Assembly: GCA_012519425.1 (NCBI GenBank)
Contig: JAAYQF010000111.1
Coordinates: 1 to 35,559 of the forward strand
From: Bacteroidales bacterium
GTDB lineage: Bacteria > Bacteroidota > Bacteroidia > Bacteroidales > Paludibacteraceae
Length of the DNA stretch: 35,559 nucleotides
Reading direction: 5' to 3'
Part shown: positions 26,247 through 35,029 of the stretch, piece by piece
Numbering within the stretch: position 1 is the stretch's first letter
Layout: each line of letters opens with the position of its first letter
Made by a program: the position numbers and the translations under genes
The notes under the pieces: generated by a model
The model's database searches: none
What the model saw: only the letters and a program-made list of their open reading frames with translations
What the model was told of the DNA's origin: nothing

Positions 26247-27305
26247 ATGAACAGAAGACAATTTATAAGCATAGCGGGATTAAGCTCGGCCGCTATGCTT
26301 TTCTCGAAAGACGCGCAAGCCCGGTTATTGGAAGGAACAGCAAAGTATTCTCACATAAAACCTATTACCGGCTCCTGGATTGAATTTCAGCATCACTTAC
26401 CTAATGAAAGCGAATACTGGGACAAAGCCCTGGCTTCTTTTTCTGCAGATCAGTGGCGAAGAAAAATCTTCGAAATGAAAGAAGTGGGGATGGAATACCT
26501 GGTATTGATGAGTGTTGCTCTATTCGGGAAAGCACTTTATCCTTCTAAATTGGCTCCGCAAATGAAGTTAGGATGTGATGACCCGCTGGAAGCTGTATTG
26601 GGAGCTGCTGATGAATGTGGGATCAAGTTCTTTATAAGCAACGACTACTGGGGCAACCTTCATGATGTGGAAGTGATGATGAGCGATAGCGAAATAAGAG
26701 AGTTAAGAGAGAAATCCATGGTTGAAATTGCAGAAAAATACAGTCATCACAAATCTTTTTACGGCTGGTATTTTCCCAATGAAGCATACCTTGATCCGTA
26801 TTTTTCCGACAGCATGATCAGGTATGTAAACGACTGTACCGACCTTGCAAAATCTCTGACTCCAAACAGTGTAAATCTAATCGCTCCTTATTACATAGTC
26901 AAGGCAAAATGTGATGATTTTTTTGTTGATCAACTAAAAAGTTTAAACATAGACATCATAGCTTATCAGGATGGTGTAGGAGTAAACCACACCAAATTGG
27001 GCGAAGCCGGCAAACATTTTAAAACCCTGCAACAAGCCCATCAAAAAGCACAAAAGTCAAGATTATGGGCCGACATGGAGTTGTTTTATTTCGAACAAGG
27101 CACAAAAGGCAATCTCTTACCCGCTGATTTCAATGACAGAATACTGAAACAAATGGAAGACATATCTCCTTATGTAGAACGCATATTGTGCTATCAGTAC
27201 ATCGGTGTAATGAACAAGCCCGGCACCGATATTATTGCAGGAACAAAAGAGTCAACAAGGCTTTATCGGGATTATACAAAGTGGCTGCGAAAACATAAAA
27301 AGTAA
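26247..27305 (+). CDS. DUF4434 TIM-barrel protein with Tat-like signal
   Basis: This 352 aa paralogue belongs to the DUF4434 family. The N-terminus MNRRQFISIAGLSSAAMLFS has the twin arginines and hydrophobic stretch of a Tat signal, so it should be exported folded to the periplasm; no lipobox cysteine is seen. The barrel has GSWIEFQHH near residue 42, YLVLMSVALFGKALYP near 84, FYGWYFPNEAY with Glu179, IIAYQDGVGV near 237 and LWADMELFYF with Glu278. The two glutamates align with those of the neighbours. It is followed by the third DUF4434 gene after 26 nt and is probably co-transcribed with it. It is a putative glycoside-active enzyme; substrate and reaction are unknown. Confidence 0.82.
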   Translation: MNRRQFISIAGLSSAAMLFSKDAQARLLEGTAKYSHIKPITGSWIEFQHHLPNESEYWDKALASFSADQWRRKIFEMKEVGMEYLVLMSVALFGKALYPSKLAPQMKLGCDDPLEAVLGAADECGIKFFISNDYWGNLHDVEVMMSDSEIRELREKSMVEIAEKYSHHKSFYGWYFPNEAYLDPYFSDSMIRYVNDCTDLAKSLTPNSVNLIAPYYIVKAKCDDFFVDQLKSLNIDIIAYQDGVGVNHTKLGEAGKHFKTLQQAHQKAQKSRLWADMELFYFEQGTKGNLLPADFNDRILKQMEDISPYVERILCYQYIGVMNKPGTDIIAGTKESTRLYRDYTKWLRKHKK

Positions 27306-27331
27306 TTTTGATTTATAAAAGTTATATACCA

Positions 27332-28477
27332 ATGTATTTACGCGGAATACGGCTAATTGCACGGATTGGGTCGGGATTGTTTTTACCTGTCCTGTTCTTT
27401 TTAGCATTAAGCTCTTGTACAGAAGATCAGCCGGGTATTCTTGAGCTTGAAAACACTCCACTCAAGTTTGAGGACACTCCGTTTGTACCCGAAAACGCTC
27501 AGGAGACAACCACTTCTGCCCCTCTTGAGAAGAAATTCACAGGTACTTTTATTGATTTTTGGAATAAAGGCGGTTGGACTCAGCAACAATGGTTAGATCA
27601 TTTTGATGAAATGGCAGAGATAGGTATAAACACGGTAATAGTCCAATTTGTTGCATTTGACAACAAAACCAACACCTACACCTGGTTTAACTCATCTAAT
27701 ACTTTTGCAGCCGAACATATTTTTCCGGATGCATTACCCAAATTGATGTATGCAGCCGAGCAAAAAAACATGAAGGTTTATATCGGATTATATTTTAGCA
27801 ATGAGTATTGGGATAATCAGACCAATGTCTCCTGGCTTCAGACACATGCGGACAGGTGCAACTTTATAGCCCATGAAATAGCAGGTCAATTCGGGAGCAG
27901 TCCGGCGTTTGAAGGTTGGTACATCCCGCACGAGCCTGAACCGCACGCTTACAATTCTGCAGCCCTTGTAGGTTCTTTTAATACGAACTTTGTTAATAGG
28001 ATCTCCGATTATACTCACACATTAAATGACAAACCGGTTACAATTGCTGCCTTTTTTAACTCAGCATTAACTACAACCAATGAGCTTTTATATTTCATGT
28101 CGGACCTCAGTAAAGGCAATTTACAGATCATCATGCTACAAGACGGAGTCGGTGCCGACCATGTCTCATTGGACGACTTGCTGATGTATTACAATGATGC
28201 CGCCTGGGGATTATATGGAGAAAATCCTGATTATACCGGGCTGTTTTGGGCTGACATAGAAACTTTTTATAATTATGCCCCTGCAAACATAAATCGGATT
28301 GTCAGGCAAATACAAATTGCGTTTTCATTTCCGCATATCACTAAATTTGTGTCTTTTCAGTATTACAACGACATGTGTCCTTCAGGCCCTAACGGCTCCG
28401 ATGCTCTGAAGTTACGGAATGACTATATTGATTATTTGAATGAGCTCAGTACCGGTCTGATTTACGTAAGGATGTAA
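27332..28477 (+). CDS. DUF4434 TIM-barrel lipoprotein
   Basis: This is the third DUF4434 paralogue, 381 aa from the ATG at 27332 (MYLRGIRL). The frame is open to a TTG at 27308, which I regard as less likely. The signal peptide ends in ALSSC, so Cys29 should be lipidated. After a Pro/Thr/Glu-rich linker (30-68) comes the barrel: GTFIDFWNKGGWTQQQWLDH near 71, VYIGLYFSNEYW near 149, GWYIPHEPEPH with Glu201, IIMLQDGVGADH near 266 and LFWADIETFYN with Glu310. The conserved acidic pair is kept. Differences between the three copies (Tat, or Sec lipoprotein with or without Fn3) suggest different places in the envelope. It lies 44 nt before the cytochrome gene. Confidence 0.82.
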   Translation: MYLRGIRLIARIGSGLFLPVLFFLALSSCTEDQPGILELENTPLKFEDTPFVPENAQETTTSAPLEKKFTGTFIDFWNKGGWTQQQWLDHFDEMAEIGINTVIVQFVAFDNKTNTYTWFNSSNTFAAEHIFPDALPKLMYAAEQKNMKVYIGLYFSNEYWDNQTNVSWLQTHADRCNFIAHEIAGQFGSSPAFEGWYIPHEPEPHAYNSAALVGSFNTNFVNRISDYTHTLNDKPVTIAAFFNSALTTTNELLYFMSDLSKGNLQIIMLQDGVGADHVSLDDLLMYYNDAAWGLYGENPDYTGLFWADIETFYNYAPANINRIVRQIQIAFSFPHITKFVSFQYYNDMCPSGPNGSDALKLRNDYIDYLNELSTGLIYVRM

Positions 28478-28521
28478 CAAATTACTGCAATAACGAATTT
28501 TTATAATCATAGGAAACATAG

Positions 28522-30087
28522 ATGCAAACAAACGACTCCATTGCAGGCAAAGGCAAGCAAAAAAAATTTCACAAACGAACCTCTTTTGTATTATTTGTCG
28601 GCTGTGTGATCGGTCTCGCCATAGCTGCTTCTTTGTATCAAACTGCTGTGTATTTTTCTACCGATGAATCATGTATGCTCTGCCATGTGCATCCGCATGC
28701 AGAAGAAAGCTGGAAACAATCGGTGCACATGAATAACAAAAGCGGAACGAAAGTGAGTTGCGTGGAATGTCATTTACCACCTGTGGAAAACACCCTGGAT
28801 CATTATACAGCCAAGGCTAAATTGGGTTTAAAAGATGTGTGGGGTTATCTGACCAAGGATAGTGCTGATTTTAACTGGGACGAAAAGTCACAGTTAGAAA
28901 ATGCAGTGAAATATATCCCTGACGAGTCCTGCAAAAGCTGTCACCATAATCTTTTCCCTGAAGGGGTCACGGATGAAGCGATCATAGGCCATTTACATTA
29001 TGAAGACAACGAAAAAACTTTAAACCTGCAATGCATCAGCTGTCACCTTGATGCAGGGCATTACGACCCTTACTACAGCCACAAACAGATGACTGGAATT
29101 CCTCAGCTGCAAATAACAGATAGTTCGCTTTTTTACAAAGAAGCAACGAAAGTAGATACTTTTGCAGATTTTGTCGAGCAATTACCGGGTACACCTTATT
29201 CATTTAAAATGGTAGCCATTCCCGGAGGAACATTTTTGATGGGAAGTCCTGAAAATGAATCTTTCCGCAGCGATTCGGAAGGTCCGGTACGAGAGGTGAC
29301 GGTCAGCAGATTTTTTATGGCTGAAATTGAAACAAGCTGGGAGTTGTACTGGTCGTTTTATGCTGCTACAATGAGTGAGGGGCGTACTCCGCCGGAATAC
29401 GTATATGCCAACAACAGCAGCAATCCCGATGTTGACGGAATTTCGGGACCTACGGCTCCTTTTGGCTTCCCCGATCAGGGATGGGGCCTGGGACAACGGC
29501 CGGCAATTACGATGACCCATTATGCAGCAGAAACTTTTTGCCAGTGGTTATCTTTGAAAACCGGTAAAAAATATCGCCTGCCCACTGAGGCAGAGTGGGA
29601 GTATGCCGCCCGGGGAGGAACAGATACTCCTTATTTTTTTGAAGGAAAACCCAAACAATTTTCCAATCAAGGTTTCCTGAGGAAAATATTTCCTGCCGAT
29701 ACTGATGTAATTACCTCTTATGTTATATATGGCGAGAACAGCAATGCCCGCACGCAAGAACCTTCTGCGGTCAAAGCCAACCCTTTCGGATTGAAAAACA
29801 TGTTGGGCAATGTTTCGGAATACTGCATGGATAAATTTGATGCATCAGCCTATCAAAAAACAGCTTACCGGGTTACAGACCCTGTTCATACCACGGGGGA
29901 AGAATGGGTCATCAGGGGTGGAAATTATTACTCGGATGCCAAAGATTTGCGTTGTGCCGGTCGCGATCACACCAGGCACGATGAATGGCTCAAAACGGAC
30001 CCTCAGCAGCCTAAAAGTATTTGGTGGTATTCGGATTTCAAAGCAATTGGTTTCAGGGTAGTTTGTGAGGTGGATTCAATTTTATAG
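28522..30087 (+). CDS. NapC/NrfH-type tetraheme cytochrome fused to FGE/SUMF1-like domain
   Basis: This is an unusual two-part membrane protein of 521 aa. Residues 1-20 are basic and cytoplasmic; a helix at about 21-43 (FVLFVGCVIGLAIAASLYQ) anchors it. The periplasmic part begins with four CxxCH haem sites at 51-55 (CMLCH), 80-84 (CVECH), 137-141 (CKSCH) and 171-175 (CISCH), as in NapC/NirT/NrfH quinol-oxidising cytochromes. From about 225 to 519 it is an FGE-sulfatase/SUMF1 domain (MVAIPGGTFLMGSPENESFR, KYRLPTEAEWEYAARGG, GNVSEYCMDKF, EEWVIRGGNYYS, AIGFRVVCE). The paired cysteines of true formylglycine-generating enzymes are not present after RGG (SDAKDL instead), so sulfatase activation is unlikely. 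It may take or give electrons for the exported oxidoreductase encoded next. That role is inferred. Confidence 0.88.
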   Translation: MQTNDSIAGKGKQKKFHKRTSFVLFVGCVIGLAIAASLYQTAVYFSTDESCMLCHVHPHAEESWKQSVHMNNKSGTKVSCVECHLPPVENTLDHYTAKAKLGLKDVWGYLTKDSADFNWDEKSQLENAVKYIPDESCKSCHHNLFPEGVTDEAIIGHLHYEDNEKTLNLQCISCHLDAGHYDPYYSHKQMTGIPQLQITDSSLFYKEATKVDTFADFVEQLPGTPYSFKMVAIPGGTFLMGSPENESFRSDSEGPVREVTVSRFFMAEIETSWELYWSFYAATMSEGRTPPEYVYANNSSNPDVDGISGPTAPFGFPDQGWGLGQRPAITMTHYAAETFCQWLSLKTGKKYRLPTEAEWEYAARGGTDTPYFFEGKPKQFSNQGFLRKIFPADTDVITSYVIYGENSNARTQEPSAVKANPFGLKNMLGNVSEYCMDKFDASAYQKTAYRVTDPVHTTGEEWVIRGGNYYSDAKDLRCAGRDHTRHDEWLKTDPQQPKSIWWYSDFKAIGFRVVCEVDSIL

Positions 30088-30144
30088 AAAAATCAAAATA
30101 ACTAACAATCAGATTAAATTAAATAATTATAAAACACAGTAATT

Positions 30145-31530
30145 ATGCAAAATAAAAAAGACGATCAAAAAAATGCTCTCAGCCGCAGATCATTCTTAAA
30201 GGGATCAGTTGTGCTGGGAGCAGCAGGAACACTGGGCGGTATCACAGGCGGAGCCGGCATACTCTCTTCCTGTAGTGACAAAAAGGTAAGGTACGTTCCA
30301 TTGAAGGAAGAGGGTACATTTTACGTACCCGACTTACCGGATCGGGCAGATAACGGAAAAACATTAAAAGCCGGTTTGGTTGGTTGTGGTGGCAGGGGAT
30401 CGGGTGCTGCACATGACTGGATGATTGCTGCCGATGGTGTGACCATTGTAGCCCTTGGGGATCTGTTTCAGGACAAAGTGGACGGATTAGCAATGAGCTT
30501 AAAAAAGGAATTTGGAGTAGAAATTCCTGCCGAAAACAGATTTGTTGGATTTGATGCCTATAAGAAAGTTGTTGATAGCGGAATTGATGTGCTGATTGAT
30601 TGTTGTCCCCCGGTTTTTCGGCCGGATCATTTTAAATATGCTGTAGAAAAGGGCAAACATGCATTTTTGGAAAAACCGATTTGCGTTGATCCGGCAGGAT
30701 ATCGCACTATCATTGCGGCTGCCCGCCAGGCACAGGCAAAAAATCTGAAAGTGATAACCGGAACACAAAGGCATCATGAAAGAAGCTATGTAGAATCCCA
30801 TAAGAAAATCATGCAAGGTTATATAGGTGAGATTGTAGGCGGTAATGTTTACTGGAATCAGTCCATGCTGTGGTATCGCGAGCGCCAAAAAGGCTGGACA
30901 GACATGGAGTGGATGATCAGAGACTGGGTGAACTGGAAATGGCTGTCGGGTGATCATATTGCGGAGCAACACTCACACAATATAGATGTGTTTACCTGGT
31001 TTTCGGGTTTAAAACCGGTAAAAGCCGTTGGTTTTGGATCACGCCAGAGAAGGGTTACCGGTGATCAGTTTGATAATTTCAGTGTTGATTTTACCATGGA
31101 AAATGGCATACACTTGCACAGCATGTGCCGGCAAATCAATGGTTGTGAAAGCAATATAAGTGAATTTATACAAGGCACGAAAGGATCCTGGTCTTCCGAG
31201 GGAGGCAAGCACAGCATCAAAGACCTCGCAGGGAATATCATATGGGAATATGATTATGATGCAGAAAATGCAACTTACAAACAAATTAGTCCCTATGCAT
31301 TGGAACATGTGAATCTGGTAAATTCCATCAGGAAAGATATGCCCATCGAACAAGCTTCTGAAACGGCCGTTTCCAACATGGCTGCTATCATGGGACGTGA
31401 ATCGGCTTATACGGGAAAGGCTGTGACATGGGATGAAATGGTCGCATCTCCTTTGGATTATATGTTGAAGGATTTGACTCTGGGGAATGTGGATATGAAA
31501 AATTTTGTGGTGCCGGTTCCGGGACAGTAA
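30145..31530 (+). CDS. Tat-exported Gfo/Idh/MocA oxidoreductase (lipoprotein)
   Basis: This is an NAD(P)-dependent sugar oxidoreductase, 461 aa. The N-terminus SRRSFLKGS (residues 13-21) is a Tat motif, and the hydrophobic part ends ILSSC (Cys43), so the enzyme should be exported folded with its cofactor and lipidated. The Rossmann part has GLVGCGGRGSGAAHDW near 76 and the family EKP motif (HAFLEKPICVDP) near 172. The C-terminal half holds the substrate domain (QHSHNIDVFTWFSG, with likely catalytic histidines). Related exported Gfo/Idh/MocA enzymes oxidise or reduce glycosides at C3 or act as glucose-fructose oxidoreductase-type enzymes. The gene follows the cytochrome by 57 nt and precedes the isomerase by 28 nt. 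Confidence 0.92.
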   Translation: MQNKKDDQKNALSRRSFLKGSVVLGAAGTLGGITGGAGILSSCSDKKVRYVPLKEEGTFYVPDLPDRADNGKTLKAGLVGCGGRGSGAAHDWMIAADGVTIVALGDLFQDKVDGLAMSLKKEFGVEIPAENRFVGFDAYKKVVDSGIDVLIDCCPPVFRPDHFKYAVEKGKHAFLEKPICVDPAGYRTIIAAARQAQAKNLKVITGTQRHHERSYVESHKKIMQGYIGEIVGGNVYWNQSMLWYRERQKGWTDMEWMIRDWVNWKWLSGDHIAEQHSHNIDVFTWFSGLKPVKAVGFGSRQRRVTGDQFDNFSVDFTMENGIHLHSMCRQINGCESNISEFIQGTKGSWSSEGGKHSIKDLAGNIIWEYDYDAENATYKQISPYALEHVNLVNSIRKDMPIEQASETAVSNMAAIMGRESAYTGKAVTWDEMVASPLDYMLKDLTLGNVDMKNFVVPVPGQ

Positions 31531-31558
31531 GTATTATAAACCATAAATTAATAAAGAC

Positions 31559-32488
31559 ATGACAATTGATAGAAGAAATTTTTTAAAGGTATCTGCGTCC
31601 GGTGCAGCTTTGGCTGCTGTTGCAAGTACGCCTGTGTTGGGAGCTTGTACGAGTACAGCTTCCAAAGGAAAAATTGCCGGAGCAAACAAAACCCGGCTTA
31701 AGCTTTCATTTCAAGAAGGTACCGCACCGGGTGATAATTTGCATCAGAAGTTTGATTTTATGGAAGAACTGGGTGTAGTGGGCTATGAGCCAGGGGGATT
31801 CGGATTAAAAGATCAAGTGAAAGAAATTCAGGATGCATTGAAAGGGAGAAATATTCAAATCTCCGCAATTTGTGCAGGATTCAGAGGCTTTATTCTTTCC
31901 ACCGAAGAAAGTGTTCGGCAGGAATGTATAGATTCGATGAAAGAGATCATTGAGGCTGCCGGAGCATTACAGTCTGTAGGGGTGATCATTGTTCCTGCTT
32001 TTAATGCTCAGAAACCTGTTTTGCCCCATACCCGCGAGACAAGGGATTTTCTTTGTGAACAGTTCAATATCCTGGGTGATTTTGCCAAACAGCACAACAC
32101 CACTGTAATTTTAGAACCCCTGATGAGAGGAGAAGCTTTTTATCTGCGTCAAATAGCCGATGCTGCCTCCATTTGCCGTGATATCAATAATGACGGAGTG
32201 CGTTGTATGGGTGATTTTTGGCATATGACCCACGAAGAAACTTCGGATATGGGTGCCATCCTTTCCGGAGGAGCGTACTTACAACACATGCACATAGCCA
32301 GTCGCAAACGCAGGGTGATGCCGGGAGAGGACGGTGATGCCGATAATTATGTTGATGGCTTCAAAGCTTTGAAAATGATAAACTACGATAAGTTTATCAG
32401 TTACGAGTGCGGACTGGCAGGTGAAGACCGCGGTGCTACCATTCGTGCCTCTGTTGATCTTTTACGCGAACAATGGGAAAAAGCTTGA
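31559..32488 (+). CDS. Tat-exported sugar isomerase/epimerase-like TIM barrel (lipoprotein)
   Basis: This 309 aa protein belongs to the xylose isomerase-like/AP-endonuclease-2 TIM-barrel superfamily. The Tat motif DRRNFLK (4-10) is followed by a hydrophobic stretch ending VLGAC (Cys30), giving a folded-export lipoprotein. The expected divalent-metal ligands can be placed on successive strands: Glu in TVILEPLMRG (near 185), Asp in MGDFWHM (near 218), His in LQHMHIAS (near 243) and Glu in YECGLAG (near 282). It probably isomerises or epimerises, or perhaps cleaves, the (keto-)sugar made by the exported oxidoreductase upstream, with which it is co-transcribed (28 nt). The exact reaction is unknown. 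Confidence 0.88.
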   Translation: MTIDRRNFLKVSASGAALAAVASTPVLGACTSTASKGKIAGANKTRLKLSFQEGTAPGDNLHQKFDFMEELGVVGYEPGGFGLKDQVKEIQDALKGRNIQISAICAGFRGFILSTEESVRQECIDSMKEIIEAAGALQSVGVIIVPAFNAQKPVLPHTRETRDFLCEQFNILGDFAKQHNTTVILEPLMRGEAFYLRQIADAASICRDINNDGVRCMGDFWHMTHEETSDMGAILSGGAYLQHMHIASRKRRVMPGEDGDADNYVDGFKALKMINYDKFISYECGLAGEDRGATIRASVDLLREQWEKA

Positions 32489-32500
32489 TAACAGCGTAAT

Positions 32501-32590
32501 GGAGCTGCCTCAAAAAAATATTTAACTGATAAGCGCAAGGGTGTTTTAAAAGTGTCCGAATGCGGGGCACTTTTAAAAACCCCGGCCGGT
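32501..32590. repeat. Dispersed element C with hairpin
   Basis: It starts GGAGCTGCCTCAAAA, 12 nt after the isomerase stop, and is a decayed relative of element A in the same orientation (shared caagggtgttttaaaagtgtcc). GTTTTAAAAGTG (32543-32554) pairs with CACTTTTAAAAAC (32568-32580). It may attenuate or stop transcription between the isomerase and the MFS gene. Confidence 0.65.
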
Positions 32591-32620
32591 ATTTAACTCA
32601 CAACTCAATATTTGTAAAAC

Positions 32621-33823
32621 ATGAAAGATTCAATAAAAATCAAGCTATCCATCATGATGTTCCTTCAATATTGCATACAAGGTTCATGGTATGTCACAAT
32701 GGGTACTTATCTGGGGCAAACATTGAAATTTACGGGTGTTCAAATCGGATTGGCTTATGGCACTGCCGCCATTGCCGCTATTATCTCACCTGTTTTTATT
32801 GGCATGATCGCTGACCGTTATTTTTCACCTAACCGTGTTCTTTTTGTTCTTAACACCATTGGTGCTATTATTCTTGTTTTACTAACGAGAATAACAAATT
32901 TCTCACTTTTCTTTCCGGTGCTGTTGATTTATTCCATATGTTTTATGCCGACAATGTCTCTTACCAATTCTATTTCTTTTGATAACCTTAAAGAACCAGG
33001 TAAGGAGTTTTCGAGAATTCGCCTGTTTGGTTCATTGGGTTGGATTGGTGCCGGACTGATCATCAGTAGCCGGGGATTAGAACCTTTTGCAACACCATTT
33101 TTAATTGCTGCAGGGATATCCATGTTTGCCGGACTTTTTGCGTTGCTCTTGCCCTATAAAAAACCGATTCAGGTTGAAAACAAGATTTCAGCTTCTCAAA
33201 TACTTGGTTTCGATGCCTTTAAACTTACTAAAGACAAATCATTTTTTGTTCTGATCCTTATTTCTACTTTAACTTGCATACCATTAGCATTTTATGATTC
33301 ATTTACAAATTTATATATTACTAATGTTGGAATAGGTAATGCTGCTGCAGCCATGAGCCTGGGGCAAGTTGCCGAAATAATTTTCCTTTTTACTTTTCCA
33401 TTTTTCTTCTTAAAATTAAGATATAAAGGTAGTATTGTTGCAGCGATTTTAGCATGGGTGGTAATGTATGGCTTTTTCGCCCTGGGAGCATACACCGGAT
33501 ATAAAGGTTTTATCTATTCTGTTCTTCCATTACATGGCTTCTGTTTTACGTTCTTTTTCGTTGCCGGACAATTATTTGTCGACGAAAAAGCTCCATCCAC
33601 ACTGAGAAATTCAGCCCAGGGTCTGTTGACTTTTGCCACCTACGGTGTTGGGAAGTACTTAGGTACATTGGTAGCAGGAAATGTTGTTCAGGCAAATACT
33701 TCTAATGGAGATTATAATTGGACATCAATTTGGGCTGTGCCGTTTTTCATTGCAATTGTTTTACTGATCGCTTTTATTGTTTTCTTTAACGAAAAAAGAG
33801 ATAACAAAAAAATATCAGTATAG
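32621..33823 (+). CDS. MFS transporter, nucleoside:H+ symporter (NupG/XapB-like) type
   Basis: This inner-membrane carrier is 400 aa with about 12 hydrophobic helices. Family likeness is seen in the first helix (MMFLQYCIQGSWYVTMGTYL), GMIADRYFSPNRVL near residue 64, SLTNSISFDNL near 110, and IRLFGSLGWIGAGLI near 130. In Bacteroidota, members of this branch often sit beside Gfo/Idh/MocA oxidoreductases and sugar isomerases and are then thought to move sugars rather than nucleosides. Here it lies between an exported isomerase and a cytoplasmic oxidoreductase, so import of the periplasmic product is the likely role. I start it at the ATG at 32621 (MKDSIKIKL); an overlapping frame from 32560 is not used. 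Confidence 0.9.
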   Translation: MKDSIKIKLSIMMFLQYCIQGSWYVTMGTYLGQTLKFTGVQIGLAYGTAAIAAIISPVFIGMIADRYFSPNRVLFVLNTIGAIILVLLTRITNFSLFFPVLLIYSICFMPTMSLTNSISFDNLKEPGKEFSRIRLFGSLGWIGAGLIISSRGLEPFATPFLIAAGISMFAGLFALLLPYKKPIQVENKISASQILGFDAFKLTKDKSFFVLILISTLTCIPLAFYDSFTNLYITNVGIGNAAAAMSLGQVAEIIFLFTFPFFFLKLRYKGSIVAAILAWVVMYGFFALGAYTGYKGFIYSVLPLHGFCFTFFFVAGQLFVDEKAPSTLRNSAQGLLTFATYGVGKYLGTLVAGNVVQANTSNGDYNWTSIWAVPFFIAIVLLIAFIVFFNEKRDNKKISV

Positions 33824-33865
33824 AAACAAACCCTCAGTTCTTATAATCATTAAAAATTTTATAGT

Positions 33866-35029
33866 ATGCATAGAAAACTCAAAATGGGTATGGTAGGCGG
33901 TGGTAAAGATGCTTTTATCGGAGCAATCCATCGTAATGCTGCCCTTATGGATAATTTGATTGAATTGGTTTGTGGATGTTTCAGTGTCGATCCTGAAGTG
34001 TCACAAAGTTCCGGAAAATCGTATTTCCTTCCTGATAATCGTATTTACAATTCTTATCAGGAAATGTTCGAAAAAGAAATGACCTTACCTCCAAATGAAC
34101 GAATGGACTTTGTAACCATTGTCACTCCCAATAAGTGGCATTTTGAACCGGCTATGATGGCCCTCGAAAGGGGTTTTCATGTAGTGATAGACAAGCCCAT
34201 GACTTTTTCTTTGGAAGAAGCAAAAAAATTGAGAGATAAGGTTGAAGAAACAAATTTAGTTCTTGCATTGACCCATGTATATTCGGGTTATCCTGCCGTT
34301 AAAGAGGCTAAGGCACGGATCAGGAATGGCGAATTAGGCAAATTACGAAGACTTTATGTTGAATACACCCAGGGCTGGCTGACAGAACGAATTGAACTGC
34401 TGGGTGGTAATAATGCGGGTTGGCGTACAGATCCCAAACAAACAGGCAAGGCAGGATGTATAGGCGACATCGGAACCCATGCGTGGCATTTAACTGAGTA
34501 TATCACAGGTTTGAAAGTTAAAGAGATTTCTGCAGACGTAAGAACTTTTGCGGAAGGAAGACTTGTGGATGATGACGGTGCTGCTTTTCTAAGGTATGAA
34601 AACAATGTGTCGGGGGTCTTAATGGCAACACAGATTGCTGCAGGAGATGCGAACAATATTCGTGTCAGAGTATATGGTGATAAAGGTGGATTAGAGTGGC
34701 AGCAAATGGATCCGAACAAGCTAATTATGAAATGGCTTGACAGACCAACAGAGATTATACATATAGGGAATAATGGGTATATGAGTGATTTTGCTGTTTG
34801 GAATACCAGAACTCCCGCAGGGCACCCTGAAGGATTTATTGAAGCCTTTGCCAATATTTATCGTAACTACGCACTCGCCGTTATGGATTTTAAAAATGGT
34901 AAAACACCTGACTGTAAAACATTAGATTTCCCCAATGTTTATGATGGAGTGAGAGGAATGCAGTTTATTGAAACGATGATCGCTGCAGGAAATGACAATA
35001 ACAACAAATGGCAAAAATGGATTGATTAA
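33866..35029 (+). CDS. Cytoplasmic Gfo/Idh/MocA oxidoreductase
   Basis: This is an NAD(P)-dependent sugar or cyclitol oxidoreductase, 387 aa, without a signal peptide. The cofactor motif GMVGGGKDAFIGAIHR begins at about residue 8. The EKP position is DKPM (VVIDKPMTFS) near 113. GWRTDP and GCIGDIGTHAWHL near 205 carry the expected Asp and His of the active site. It probably handles, inside the cell, the sugar brought in by the MFS carrier 42 nt upstream, for example by reducing a keto group. The stop codon falls at the border of dispersed element D, so the last residues may have been changed by that insertion. Confidence 0.92.
   Translation: MHRKLKMGMVGGGKDAFIGAIHRNAALMDNLIELVCGCFSVDPEVSQSSGKSYFLPDNRIYNSYQEMFEKEMTLPPNERMDFVTIVTPNKWHFEPAMMALERGFHVVIDKPMTFSLEEAKKLRDKVEETNLVLALTHVYSGYPAVKEAKARIRNGELGKLRRLYVEYTQGWLTERIELLGGNNAGWRTDPKQTGKAGCIGDIGTHAWHLTEYITGLKVKEISADVRTFAEGRLVDDDGAAFLRYENNVSGVLMATQIAAGDANNIRVRVYGDKGGLEWQQMDPNKLIMKWLDRPTEIIHIGNNGYMSDFAVWNTRTPAGHPEGFIEAFANIYRNYALAVMDFKNGKTPDCKTLDFPNVYDGVRGMQFIETMIAAGNDNNNKWQKWID

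Noticed and set aside
28522-30087. Active sulfatase-maturing enzyme (formylglycine generating)
   Set aside because: The cysteine pair expected after the RGG motif is absent, and no sulfatase gene is in the window.
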